13,393 bases of DNA from an uncultured Mycoplasma sp. (GTDB taxonomy: Bacteria > Bacillota_I > Bacilli_A > Mycoplasmatales > Metamycoplasmataceae): assembly GCA_947041065.1 (NCBI GenBank), contig CAMRCV010000005.1, positions 1 through 13,393 of the forward strand. Reading direction: 5' to 3'. The stretch's first letter is position 1, and the number at the start of each line of letters is the position of its first letter. Positions 1 through 10,145 of the stretch are shown piece by piece. The notes under the pieces were generated by a model. That model searched no databases, was not told the DNA's origin, and saw only the letters and a program-made list of their open reading frames with translations. Made by a program: the position numbers and the translations under genes.

Positions 1-1638
1 GATGGAAATAAAATGATTATTTGTCCTACAATAGCACTTTGCAATGAATATTATATTAAAATTCAAGAAAATAAAATATTAGATATTAAAGTTTTTACAC
101 CTGAAAAAGCAAATTTATTTCTTATTATTAATCCTAATTTTAAATTTGAAGTTGTTGTTTTTGATGAATTTTATGAAGCTGTTTCAAGAGAGAGGAGAAT
201 GAGTTTTACCAATTGCTTAAAAACAGTTAATGAATTGACAAAGAAAATAATCTTAATATCCCCATATGGTGCTGAAATTTCTAATTTTATAGAAAGTTTA
301 AAAATATATAATAAAAATGAAATATTTGAAATAAGTTCTAGCGTTTCAGCAACATCAAGAATAATAAATTTATTTGAATTTGATCAAAATAAAAAATATA
401 TACATAAAAAATATTTTCAGAAAACTGCGACTGAATATATTTCTGGTTTTGAAGTAAATGAAGAAGTGAATAAAAATAATTTGGATAAAGAAGAATGAAA
501 ACATAAAATTATTTTTGACAACTTTGGGAATGAAGAAGAAGTAATAATTTACACTAGTGTTGCAAATATTATAAAATTTTCAAATTTTTTAATTAAAAAT
601 TCAGATATTGTAAACGAAATAAATGAAGGCTTTTTTGTCAGAATAATTTTGGAGTACTTGGAAAACAATTATCCAAAAATGTTGCTATATGATTTGATAA
701 AAAGAGGTTATGCATATCATCATGGTAAAATGGATGCTTTTTTAAGATTTATGATAGAAATGGCTTTCCAGAAAAAAGAATTAAAGTGAATATTATGCAC
801 AAGAACTCTTTCCAAAGGGGTTAATTTAGATCCGAGACATTTAATTATTGAGTCCACTAAAAGAATGTCAAATGAAGATAATTCTAGTTTTTCAATTGAA
901 ATGCAAAATATGTTTGGTAGAACGGGAAGATTAACTACAAATAAATATATTGGAAATTTATATTTATTTGTAGAAAAAAAAGGAAAAAAAACAAATGAGA
1001 TTAAAAATATTTTAAATAAAAATGTAAAAAATGAAGTTATTTTTGAAGAAATAAAAAAGGAAATAGACAAAGTGGATTATAAATCAACTTCTCTTTATTT
1101 TGAATATAATAGAAATGAAATATTTCTTAATTTAAATTTGGAAAGCAAATACATTGATATTTTAAAAAAATTTCTTTTAAGAGAAGAAAAAATAGATATT
1201 AATGATGCCAGTGATTTAGATACCTTTTTAATTAATTTTTTTAAAATTGAATGAAATAAAAGTTTTAATAATAGGATATCATATATAAATTATTATTTTA
1301 ATAACTGAAATTATTCATCAATATACAAAAAAGAGCTACAAAATAAATTTAATGAAAATAAAATAAATGATGAATTATTAAGGGGAATTATTGATAAATA
1401 TGAAACCTCTATAGGATATCATTTAAAAAAAATTTTATTTCTTTTTGCTGAAATTATGTTTAAGAAAAATATAATTACTAAAGATGAATATATTAAAATT
1501 ATTAAAAGTGATTCCAAAATAGATGAAAATAATTTTCCAGATTCATTCAATAAGGCATTGACATCAAATTTAATTACTGAAGAAAAATTAAATGAAATTA
1601 TTAATAAAATAAGTAAAAGAGACAATAATGAAAAATAA
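1..1638 (+). CDS. Ski2-like superfamily 2 helicase, partial (5' end off window)
   Basis: This is the C-terminal 545 residues of an ATP-dependent nucleic acid helicase, read with TGA as Trp and open from the left edge to TAA at 1636. The Walker A region must lie left of the window. Visible motifs, in order: a motif Ia-like CPTIAL (22-39), a DExx box DEFY (163-174), a YHHGKMD segment (715-735), the motif V-like CTRTLSKGVNL (796-828) and motif VI QNMFGRTGR (904-930). The HHG...R spacing and the SKGVNL...GRTGR pattern resemble the Ski2/COG1204 group. The Lys/Asn/Glu-rich C-terminal third has no motif I recognise. It overlaps hsdR by 11 bases, so the two are probably co-transcribed and translationally coupled. 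The DEFY box and context make an anti-phage helicase such as Hachiman HamB possible, but that is inference. The helicase call itself is firm. Confidence 0.85.
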
Positions 1639-4600
1639 ACCAATACTACAAATGCATAATTGAACGGTAATAACTGATATCAAAGATATACAAAAAAATT
1701 TTGCTAAACATAATAATGAATCAGAAGATGATTTAGAAAAAGAATTTATTAAAAATCTTGAATCAATTGGATATCAATATTTATCAATTAATAACGAAGA
1801 TGACTTAATTATTAATTTAAAATCGAAAATTGAAAAATTAAATAAGATTAAATTTAATAATGATGAGTGAAGAAGATTTTATAATGAAAATATTAATAAT
1901 GATAAAAACTCTGTTTCTGATAGAAGTGTTATTGTTCAAGAAAATTATGGATTTTCTTTTAAGTTTGATGATGGTCAAGTAGCAAATATATGATTGATCA
2001 ATAAAAATGATATCTTTAAAAATTCATTGCAAGTAATTAATCAATTTGAAGCAAGGAATGAAACTAATAATTCTCGTTATGATGTTACTATTTTAGTAAA
2101 TGGCCTTCCTTTAGTTCATATTGAACTTAAAAAGAGAGGTGTTAATTTAAAGAATGCCTTTAATCAAATTGAAAGATACCAAAATACAAGCTTTAATAAT
2201 TTATTTAATTTTGTGCAAATATTTGTAATTTCCAATGGTTCAATTACAAAATACTATTCTAATACTACTAGAAATAATTTAATAGATTCCAAGAAACCGC
2301 AAACAAACGGTGGTAAAAAAATCAGTAATTCATATGAATTCACTAGCTATTGAACAGATCAAAAAAATGATCCTATTTTTGATTTGCAAGATTTTACAAT
2401 GACTTTTTTTATGAAGGGAACAATATTAAATATATTAACTAAATATTGTGTTTTTGATGTTGATCAAAATCTTAAAGTGATGCGTCCATATCAAATTATT
2501 GCTACTGAAAAAATTATTGAAAGAATTAACATTGTTATTAATTCAAAATTACAAGGTAAGAATCAATCCGGAGGTTATATTTGACATACAACAGGAAGTG
2601 GTAAAACACTTACTTCGTTTAAAGTGGCAACATTAGCTCAATCAATTGATGAAATTAAAAAAGTTCTATTTGTTGTAGATAGAAAAGATTTAGACTATCA
2701 AACAATCAAAGAGTTTAATAAGTTTCAAAAAGATGCTGTTAATACAACTAAAAGCACCAATGAGTTAAGGCTTCAACTATTAGATGGTTCGGCAAACAAA
2801 AAAATAGTAGTTACTACAATTCAAAAATTATCTAATTTAGTGAATGATCGTACAAACAAATTGGATGTATTTAATGAAAATATTGTTTTAATTTTTGATG
2901 AATGTCATCGTTCACAATTTGGAAAAATGCGAAAAGATATTGCTAAAAAATTCAAAAAAAATATAATGTTTGGTTTTACAGGAACGCCAATTAGTGCTAA
3001 AAACGCCAATATATATAATGGGTCTGAATTTCAAACTACTGAGCAAATTTTTGGAAAAGAACTACATCAATATACAATTGTTGATGCAATTAATGATAAC
3101 AATGTTTTAAAATTTAAAATTGATTACATAGAAACGGTTAAAACCAAGGAAATAGTAAATCTAGAAAAAGGAACTTCAATTGATGAGGAAAGAATTTATT
3201 TAGACCCTAGAAGAATTAAAACGGTGGCTGAATATATATTACAATCATTTAGCTATAAAACCAAGAGAGATAAATCCTATTGAGGAAAAGTTGACATTGA
3301 AAATAATAATGATCAAGTTGGGTATAAAACTGTTGCTTCAAAATTAAGAGGATTTAATTCTCTTTTTGCAGTTTCTTCAATAAAAGCAGCTATGTTATAT
3401 TATGAAGAGTTTAAAAATCAACAAAATGATAAATTAGATAGTCAAAAATTAAAAATAGGAATGATTTATAGTTTTAACCCAAATGATGGACAAAGTGATG
3501 ATCAAGGTTATTTGCCAGATGATAATATGGATGCTAATAAATTAGATGAGTCATCTCGAGAAGTTTTGGAAAGTGCTATAAAGGATTATAATAAAATGTT
3601 TAAGCAATCATTTGACATATCTAATGGTTTTGATCAATACTATAAAGATATTTCTTTAAAAATGAAAAACAAAGAATTAGATATTTTAATTGTAGTTAAT
3701 ATGTTTTTAACGGGTTTTGATGCTCCACAATTAAATACTTTATGAGTGGATAAAAAGTTAAGATATCATGGATTGTTACAAGCCTTTTCTAGAACGAATA
3801 GAATTTTAAACAGTGTTAAATCATTCGGACAAATAGTTACTTTTAGAAATATTGAGAAAGAAGTAAATGACTCAATTGAACTTTTTAGTAACAAAAACTC
3901 TAGAGGAATAATTATTTTAAAAAGTTACCAAGATTATATGGAGGGCTTTAATGATCAAAAAGGAAAATACCAACAAGGATTCGTTGAAGTAGTTGAAGCT
4001 ATAAAAGAACAATTTCCACTATTGAATGGAAGAGTTCCTGAAATAAAAAGCGAAAGCTCTCAGAGAGATTTTGTTAATTTATTTAGTAAGTTGCAAAAAC
4101 TTTTAAATATTTTGTCTAATTTTGATGAATTTCATGACACATATAATAAAAATATTACCGAGTATGAAATAAAACAATACCAATCACTTTATTTAGATAT
4201 ATGAGACAAAATTAAGAAAGAATCAAATGATTCAAATAAAATAAGCATTAATGATTCAATTGAGTTTGAAATTGAATTAATAAAGCAAGTCGAGGTAAAT
4301 ATTGATTATATTTTATCTCTTTTAGCAAAATATTCTAATGAAGAAGATAAAGATAATAAAATAAAAGATAATATTATTTTGAATATTGATTCTTCAATTT
4401 CTCTTCGTGATAAAAAAGATTTAATTATGGAATTTATTGAAAAACAAGAATATGATTCAAATAATATTCGTGATAAATGAATAGAGTTCAGTAAAGAAAA
4501 ACAAGAGGAAGAAGTACTATTGATTATTAAAAAATTCAATCTTAAAGAAGCTGAAACTAAAAAGATATTAGATTCTTATATCAAAACCGGAGAAGTTAGA

Positions 4601-4735
4601 GAACATGGTTCAGATATAAATGGAATATTTTTGGAAAAAATTAGTAGCTTTGGACCTAATGCAAATAAAAAAATTCAAGCCAAAACATCATTTTTTGAAA
4701 GGGCAAGGAATTTTGTTAAGAAATTTACTTTTTAA
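1628..4735 (+). CDS. hsdR: Type I restriction enzyme subunit R (HsdR)
   Basis: This is the restriction and translocation subunit of a type I restriction-modification complex. With HsdM and HsdS it cuts unmodified foreign DNA after ATP-driven translocation. The 1035 residues are a normal length for the family. The N-terminal PD-(D/E)xK nuclease shows D152, E166-x-K168 (IELKK) and a QxxxY motif (Q180, Y184). Two RecA-like motor domains follow: Walker A TGSGKT near 322-327, DECH box at 424-427, FTGTP at 450-454 and motif [10 protein letters not shown] at 718-725. A helical C-terminal region fills the rest. At least nine in-frame TGA codons (1661, 1868, 1991, 2351, 2582, 3281, 3743, 4202, 4478) are read as Trp. 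No true stop or frameshift was found, so the gene looks intact. The ATG at 1628 lies inside the end of the upstream helicase gene, with a purine-rich AAAAGAG stretch just before it. No hsdM or hsdS follows, and they may lie upstream. Confidence 0.95.
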
Positions 4736-4774
4736 ATAACTATCATCAATATCTTTTTCTATATTTTTTTATTA

Positions 4775-4780
4775 TATAAT
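4775..4780 (+). promoter_or_regulatory. Possible -10 box for the SDR gene
   Basis: A perfect TATAAT lies 29 bases before the SDR start, in the 74-base gap after hsdR. No good -35 box is seen at the usual distance (the region is T-rich). In DNA this AT-rich a chance match is possible. Confidence 0.4.
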
Positions 4781-4809
4781 TATTTATATTATTAAATTAG
4801 GAGATAAAA

Positions 4810-5541
4810 ATGAATCAAGAAAAAAAATTAGTAGTTATAACTGGAGCAGCAGGAGGAATGGGACTAGAATACATTAAGCAGTTTTCTGAACAAGGATACC
4901 CTTTGTTGTTGTTAGACATGAATATTGAATCAATTAAACATATGGCAAGCAAAAATATATTAGTTAATAAAGTTGATGTCGGTGATTTTAAATCATTTAA
5001 AGAATCAATTGAAAGTGCAGAAAAAACATTCGGGAAAACAGATTTAATTATTAATAATGCAGGAATAATGATGCTAGGTGATATGACGAAACAAGATCCG
5101 AAAGAATGAAGCACTATGATAAACGTTAATATATTAGGTGTATTGAATGGAACAAAGATAGTATTGGAAAATATGATAAGTCAAAATAGTGGAACAATTA
5201 TTAATATTTCATCAATAGCAGGTTTCAAGCCTTTTAACAATCACGCAGCTTATTGTGCTACTAAATACGCTGTTCATGGACTAACCGAAACAATTCGTCA
5301 AGAAGTTTCAGGATCAAATGTTAGAGTTTTACTTATCTCACCAGGAGCAGTTGAAACTAAGTTATTAAATAGAACAACTGATAAGTCTATTATTGAAGGT
5401 TACCAGGATTGAAAAACAACGATGGGTGGAAAAGTAGTTGATCCTGCAGAAGTTGTTAAGACTGCTTTATTTATGTATCAAATGCCACAAGAAATATCTG
5501 TTAGAGAAGTTGTTATAGCTACAACTAAACAAGATTTATAA
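4810..5541 (+). CDS. Short-chain dehydrogenase/reductase (SDR), substrate unknown
   Basis: This is a cytosolic NAD(P)(H)-dependent oxidoreductase of the classical SDR family. Its 243 residues are the usual length for a single Rossmann domain. Visible motifs: the glycine-rich TGAAGGMG (11-18) for the cofactor, Asp36 at the end of the second beta strand (which usually favours NAD(H) over NADP(H)), NNAG (82-85), catalytic Ser135 in ISSIAG, and YCATK with Tyr148 and Lys152. The SPGAVET segment follows the active site as in classical members. Two in-frame TGA codons (5107, 5410) are read as Trp. AGGAG at 4799-4803, six bases before the ATG, fixes the start. It stands alone between hsdR and deoB, each gap holding its own likely -10 box, so context does not reveal the substrate. 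The family call is firm; any specific activity would be a guess. Confidence 0.93.
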
Positions 5542-5757
5542 TTAATAGTTATTAAAAGTTTTAACGGGGATTTTTGATTCCTAATATTTTAAAGTCAATT
5601 CCTAAAAATAATTGATGAATTTATTAGATTCTATTTTAGTATATCTCAATAGTTCTAAGTCTTTTATTTAGTACTTCTTTTCTTTTTTAAATTATTTAAG
5701 AACTATAAAAATGTATAATTAATAATACAAAAAACATTAAGTATTAGAGGTAAATTT
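5542..5757. other. Intergenic region between the SDR gene and deoB
   Basis: This is the longest gene-free stretch (216 bases). It holds a short TTAAAA/TTTTAA palindrome just after the SDR stop (5552-5564), too weak to call a terminator. It also has an 8-base inverted repeat (ATAGTTCT at 5649-5656, AGAACTAT at 5699-5706) and the probable deoB -10 box and ribosome binding site. No small ORF with a convincing binding site is seen. Confidence 0.6.
5714..5719 (+). promoter_or_regulatory. Probable -10 box of deoB
   Basis: TATAAT lies 38 bases before the deoB ATG, preceded by TG (ATGTATAAT). No clear TTGACA-like -35 is found 16-18 bases upstream. The same 13-base string AAAAATGTATAAT occurs in front of pth on the other strand, which supports a real promoter element. 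Confidence 0.55.
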
Positions 5758-6948
5758 ATGAATAAATATAAAAGAGTAATGATGATAGTTACTGATTCTT
5801 TAGGAATTGGTGGAGATGTAAGGCAAGCAGAATTTGGCGACAAAGGAGCAAATACATTTTTGCATGTTTCTGAAAAGTTTAAATTAACAATACCTACATG
5901 AAAAAAATTAGGAATTACATCAATAGCTAAATTACATGATCAAGGAAAAGTTAATTCTCAATTAGCTTATACTGCCGTTGTTGATGAAATATCTAATGGT
6001 AAAGATACTTTAACAGGTCATTGAGAAATGATGGGTATTGAAACAAAGAATCCATTTCCTGTTTTTACTGAACATGGTTTCCCTGAAGAACTAATTAATG
6101 AATTATCGAAAGCTTTTGATGGTAAAAAAATAATTGGTAATATTGCAATTAGCGGAACCGTTATCTTGGATGAAATGGCACAAGAGCAAATTGATACTGA
6201 TTCAGTTATTGTTTATACTTCACAAGATTCAACACTACAAATATGTGGTCATGAAAAACACATGGGACTTGACACACTATATCGTTATGCTAAAGCTGCA
6301 AGAGAAATATGTTCTTCAAAACCTGAATGAAATGTTGGTAGAATAATTGCTAGACCTTATATAGGTAGTGATGGTAAGTGAGAAAGAACGTTTAATAGAC
6401 ACGACCTTGCCATTCTTCCGCCTGAAGATAATATTTTAAGTAACCTAAATAAAAAAGGTGTTAATGTTGTTAGTATAGGGAAGATAAGTGATATCTTTTC
6501 TGGACAAGGAATAAATAAGCATTACAAATCAGAAGGTGATGAAGATGGTATGGATATCTTAATTGATTTAACAACTAAGAATACTGAGAATGAATTCATT
6601 TTTTTAAACCTTGTACAATTTGATTCACATTATGGACATAGAAGAGATGTTGAAGGTTATGCTAATAATATCGATAAGTTTGATATTAAGCTTGCAAAGC
6701 TTCTTAATGCAATGAAATCAGACGATTTATTAATCATTACTTCAGACCACGGAAATGATCCAACATTTAAAGGTAGTGATCATACAAGAGAAAATTTACC
6801 AGCAACAATTTTTTCTAAATCATTTACTGGGAAACCTAAAAGATTAGCTGACTTTAATGGATTAGCAACTCTAGGTAATATAGTTGCTAGAAACTTTGAA
6901 GTTGATATTGCTAAAATTGGTGATGACGTCTTTGAGTTATTAAAGTAA
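5758..6948 (+). CDS. deoB: Phosphopentomutase
   Basis: It interconverts (deoxy)ribose 1-phosphate and 5-phosphate in nucleoside salvage and catabolism, in the cytosol, as a metal-dependent member of the alkaline phosphatase superfamily. Its 396 residues match the family (about 390). Visible signatures: the N-terminal metal site VTDSLGIGG (Asp13), KDTLTGHWEMMG (82-93; this segment carries the phosphorylated Thr in characterised enzymes), TSQDSTLQICGHE, an ERTFNRHD segment, QFDSHYGHRRD, and ITSDHGNDP followed by GSDHTRE, which supply the other metal ligands. Several TGA codons, such as the W of GHWE at 6022, are read as Trp. AGAGG at 5746-5750 precedes the ATG by seven bases. The other deo genes (deoA/pdp, deoC) are not next to it, so it is probably a single-gene unit ending at the hairpin at 6962-6992. 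Confidence 0.96.
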
Positions 6949-6961
6949 TTTGTTTAAGAAT

Positions 6962-6992
6962 AAAAAAAACACTTATTAACAAGTGTTTTTTT
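6962..6992. terminator. Bidirectional rho-independent terminator between deoB and ftsH
   Basis: The stem AACACTT (6968-6974) pairs with AAGTGTT (6981-6987) around a 6-base loop. It is flanked by an A-run on the left and a T-run on the right, so a U-tail forms on either strand and the A/T runs can extend the stem. It lies between the convergent stops of deoB (6948) and ftsH (7002), where a shared terminator is expected. Confidence 0.9.
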
Positions 6993-7001
6993 ATGATATT
7001 T

Positions 7002-7340
7002 TTATTTATCTTTTTTAGGTAATTCTATCTCTTCAGTTTTATCTACTTCTTTTTTAACTTTAGTTGTACTAGTATTTTTTAATTTAGTAGTAGTTGTCTT
7101 AGTTTTAGTAGTAGCTGTTTTCTTTGATAAATTCTTTTCTTTAGTATTATCAGATTCTTCTTTAGTTGTTTCACTAATTGGATCTGTAGAACTTTTTTCT
7201 TCCAAATTTAGTTTCTTTGATTTAACTTTAATCTTTGAAGAAGATTCTTTTGCATCATCATCACTTGATTCAATTTCAACTTCATCAATTAAATCTTCTA
7301 AATTAAATTTCTTTGATTTAATTTGTGTTTTCTCTGTTTT
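7002..7340 (-). other. Low-complexity C-terminal tail of FtsH with a duplicated motif
   Basis: FtsH residues about 631-742 are outside the conserved protease fold. An acidic Ser/Asp/Glu part is followed by a Lys/Thr-rich part ([13 protein letters not shown] and similar). The motif KSKKFNLED (638-646, bases 7293-7319) recurs as KSKKLNLEE (670-678, bases 7197-7223), 32 residues apart. The tail is in frame with the protease and ends at the natural stop, so it is not a frameshift product. It is predicted to be disordered; its function is unknown. Confidence 0.8.
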
Positions 7341-9230
7341 AGGAGGTAACTCTAAGTGTTCAGCAATATATTCTATTTCTTCTGAAACTATTGTTTCATT
7401 TTCTAATAATGAAGTTTTAATTAATTCTAACAATTTCATATTAGATTTAATTACTTTATATGCAACTGCTTGAGCTTCTTCAATCATCATTTTGATTTCA
7501 GTATCTATTTCAAGTGCTACAGAATCTGAAAATGATTTATTCTTTCCATAATCTCTACCCATAAAAGGACTACCAGTAGCTTCTTCATACTTAATAGGAC
7601 CAAGTTTAGTAGACATACCTCACTCAGTAACCATTCTTCTAGCAATATCAGTAGCTTTCGAAATATCATCACTAGCACCATTAGAAATAGCGTCTTTACC
7701 ATAAATAATTTCTTCAGCAGCTCTACCACCCATAAATGATTTAATAGAAGCTTCTAAATCTGATTTTGAAGAATAGTATTTTTCAGTTTCAGGAATCATT
7801 AAGTTATATCCTCCAGCATCTCCACGAGGAATAATAGTAATTTTTTGAACTTTGTTACCACCTGGAATTTTAATACCAACAACAGCATGTCCAGCTTCAT
7901 GATATGCAACCATTTCTAATTCTTGTTTAGAGATGGTTCTATTTTTCTTAGCAGGACCTGACATAACTCTATCGATTGCTTCATCGATTTGTTCTATTGT
8001 AATTACGCCAGTATCTTCACGAACAGATAATAATGACGCTTCATTAACAACATTTTCTAATTGTGCACCAGAATAACCAGGAGTTCTCTTAGCAATCCCT
8101 TTAAATGAAATCCCTTTATCAATTCTTTTCCCTTTTGAATGTAATTTTAAAATATCTTCACGTTCTTTAATATCAGGTAATCCAACAGTTATAATTCTAT
8201 CAAATCTTCCTGGTCTTAATAAAGCAGGATCTAAAACGTCAGGACGGTTTGTAGCGGCCATAACTAGGATTCCACCATTTTCTGTAATTCCATCCATTTC
8301 AACTAGAAGTTGATTAAGTGTTTGTTCTCTTTCGTCGTTTCCTCCGCCCATTCCGGCTCCACGACTTCTACCAACAGCATCAAGTTCATCAATAAAAATA
8401 ATTGCAGGAGCATTTTTTCTTGCTTCTTTAAACATTTCACGAACTCTTTTAGCACCAACACCAACAAACATCTCTACAAAGTTAGATGCTGATATAAAGT
8501 AAAAAGGAACATTTGCTTCTCCAGCAGTAGCTTTAGCAACAAGTGTTTTCCCTGTCCCTGGAGGACCACCTAAAAGAATTCCTTTAGGTATTCTTGCTCC
8601 TACGCTAGAATATTTTTTAGGATTTTTTAAATAATCAACTAATTCAGAAACTTCTTCTTTAACTTCAACGTTTCCGGCAATGTCACTAAATCTTTTATTT
8701 GACTTAATTTTTTCAGCTTGATTTTTACCAGGATTAAACATTCCTCCGCCAGAACCCTTCATTTGAGATCTGTAAATAAAGAATGTAACAACTAAAATTA
8801 ATAAAATTGGTCCAAATTGGAATAAGAATGTAACAAAGACATTTTGTTCAGCAACAGCTGTTCCTGAATAGATACCATTAGCACCCATACCATTTGTTAT
8901 AGCAATTTGTCATTGATCTTTAGAAAGTGGAGAAGTTGCATCAACTAAACCAACAGAATAAGTTCCTTGTGTAACTCCATTCTCTACAAAAGTTACTTGC
9001 ATAAGTCTTTGATAATCGGTAACTGCTATAGAAGAAAAGTAAGTTCCGTCAGTGCTTGAAGCGGCTGCTAAGTCATATTTTTCTCAAAATTCACTTAATG
9101 ACATTTGAAGGCCATTATTTTTGAAAATAGTGTACAAAAAGAAAGCGAATAATGCCAAAAGAACTAAAATGGAGACGATTAAAAACCAATTTTTCTTTTT
9201 AGGTTTTTTTTCTTTACGCTCTTCGTTCAT
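7002..9230 (-). CDS. ftsH: ATP-dependent zinc metalloprotease FtsH
   Basis: This membrane-anchored AAA+ protease degrades misfolded membrane proteins and some cytosolic regulators. Read with table 4 it has 742 residues. Order: a basic N-terminus (KKPKKK), a first membrane segment at about 15-37, an extracytoplasmic domain of roughly 95 residues, a second membrane segment at about 130-152, then the AAA+ domain. That domain has Walker A GPPGTGKT at 222-229, Walker B IIFIDELD around 277-284 and the second region of homology [19 protein letters not shown] at about 326-344. The zinc site HEAGH is at 444-448, with acidic SDD near 521 as the likely third ligand. A low-complexity tail of about 110 residues follows residue 630. 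AAGAGG (9236-9241), five bases from the ATG, fixes the start. The TGA at 7620-7622 (Trp537), between protease halves, would split the gene under the standard code. It lies 42 bases after tilS, in the common pth-tilS-ftsH order. Confidence 0.96.
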
Positions 9231-9258
9231 ATTTGCCTCTTTTGTATAGTTATTATTA

Positions 9259-9264
9259 ATTATA
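9259..9264 (-). promoter_or_regulatory. Possible internal -10 box before ftsH
   Basis: A minus-strand TATAAT lies in the 42-base gap between tilS and ftsH, 28 bases before the ftsH ATG. No good -35 box is visible and the region is almost pure A/T, so this is weak. If real, it would let ftsH be made separately from pth-tilS. Confidence 0.25.
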
Positions 9265-9272
9265 ATTCATTT

Positions 9273-10145
9273 TTATTTAATAATAACATTATTGTTTAAT
9301 TTGATTAATTTTCTATTATTTGATAGTAAAAACTCCTTATTTCCATTTTTAACTATTAAAAATTGTTTTATTGCTTTCAAAATGTTTGCATTAATATTTA
9401 TTTTTTCAATATTATCAGTTAAAAATTTAAAAATTAAGTTTTCAAAGTGTTTATCATTATCAATTAAAAAATCAATATTGAAAGATAATTCACTTCATTC
9501 AATATATTTTTTGATTGTTTTAATGTTTTTTTGACATTTCTCAACATTAATTAATTGAAAAGATTTAAAAACAATCTCTTTTGCTGCCTGTGATTTTTTA
9601 TTCATTTCAAGACGAATTTTGTTTCTGGTATATTTATCAGTAAAATTACTTAAATCATCATTAAATGGAATATTAAATTTATTTGCTAATTGATAAATCT
9701 CATCTTTTCAATATTCAAAAATCATTGGTCGATAAATATTCATTTCAAAATGATAATTATATTTTTTAATGCCAAAATAATAAGGATGTCTCCCAGAACT
9801 TCATTGCATAATTGCACTTTCTAAAAAATCATCTTTATGATGAGCAATAATTAATTGCTTACATTCATATTTATTATAAATTTTTTGAAAAAAATCATAT
9901 CTTTTATTTCTGGCTCACTCGTGAAAGTTTCCTAAATATTCTTCTTTTAAAGATAATGTTTCTAGTTTAATGTTATTTTTGTCACAAAAATCAATAATAA
10001 TTTTTAAATCAACATCAACATCTTCTCTAATATTATAGTTGACATGAGCTACAATAATATCTTCGTTTTTAAATTCATTCAATAAATACATTGAATCAAC
10101 TCCACCACTAACAGCAATGAGTTTTTTGTTACTTCTGTTGACCAT
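9273..10145 (-). CDS. tilS: tRNA(Ile)-lysidine synthetase, short mollicute type
   Basis: It attaches lysine to C34 of the CAU-anticodon tRNA-Ile, giving lysidine, so that it reads AUA rather than AUG. AUA codons are abundant in this genome. Its 290 residues are far shorter than E. coli TilS (about 430). They correspond to the catalytic N-type domain plus a small helical part, as in other mollicutes. Visible motifs: the PP-loop SGGVDS (13-18), AHHKDD (101-106) and [10 protein letters not shown] in the region that holds the family's T...RN.iR signature. TGA codons at Trp77 and elsewhere are read through. The ATG lies 17 bases inside the end of pth, with no Shine-Dalgarno sequence before it, so translation is probably coupled to pth. 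The PP-loop begins only 12 residues in, which leaves little room for another start. Confidence 0.93.

Noticed and set aside
720..1070. Minus-strand open frame of 116 residues opposite the helicase.
   Set aside because: It lies antisense to conserved helicase motifs (GVNL, GRTGR), has a Phe/Ile/Ser-rich composition typical of the complement of A-rich coding DNA, and has no recognisable motif.
4815..5114. Minus-strand open frame opposite the SDR gene.
   Set aside because: It mirrors the conserved Rossmann-fold coding sequence exactly and has no motif of its own; it is a shadow.
5552..5564. TTAAAA-G-TTTTAA palindrome after the SDR stop as a terminator.
   Set aside because: The one-base loop cannot form a hairpin, there are no G/C pairs, and the T-run comes only after a G-rich interruption.
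7517..7729. Second minus-strand frame overlapping ftsH that could suggest a frameshift or second gene.
   Set aside because: The ftsH frame reads straight through this region with TGA at 7620-7622 as Trp, and the conserved protease sequence continues on both sides.
9292..9534. Plus-strand frame resembling a small hydrophobic membrane protein.
   Set aside because: It is the complement of the 3' part of tilS, whose frame runs unbroken through it. Phe/Leu/Ile richness is what Lys/Asn-rich coding DNA gives on the other strand.
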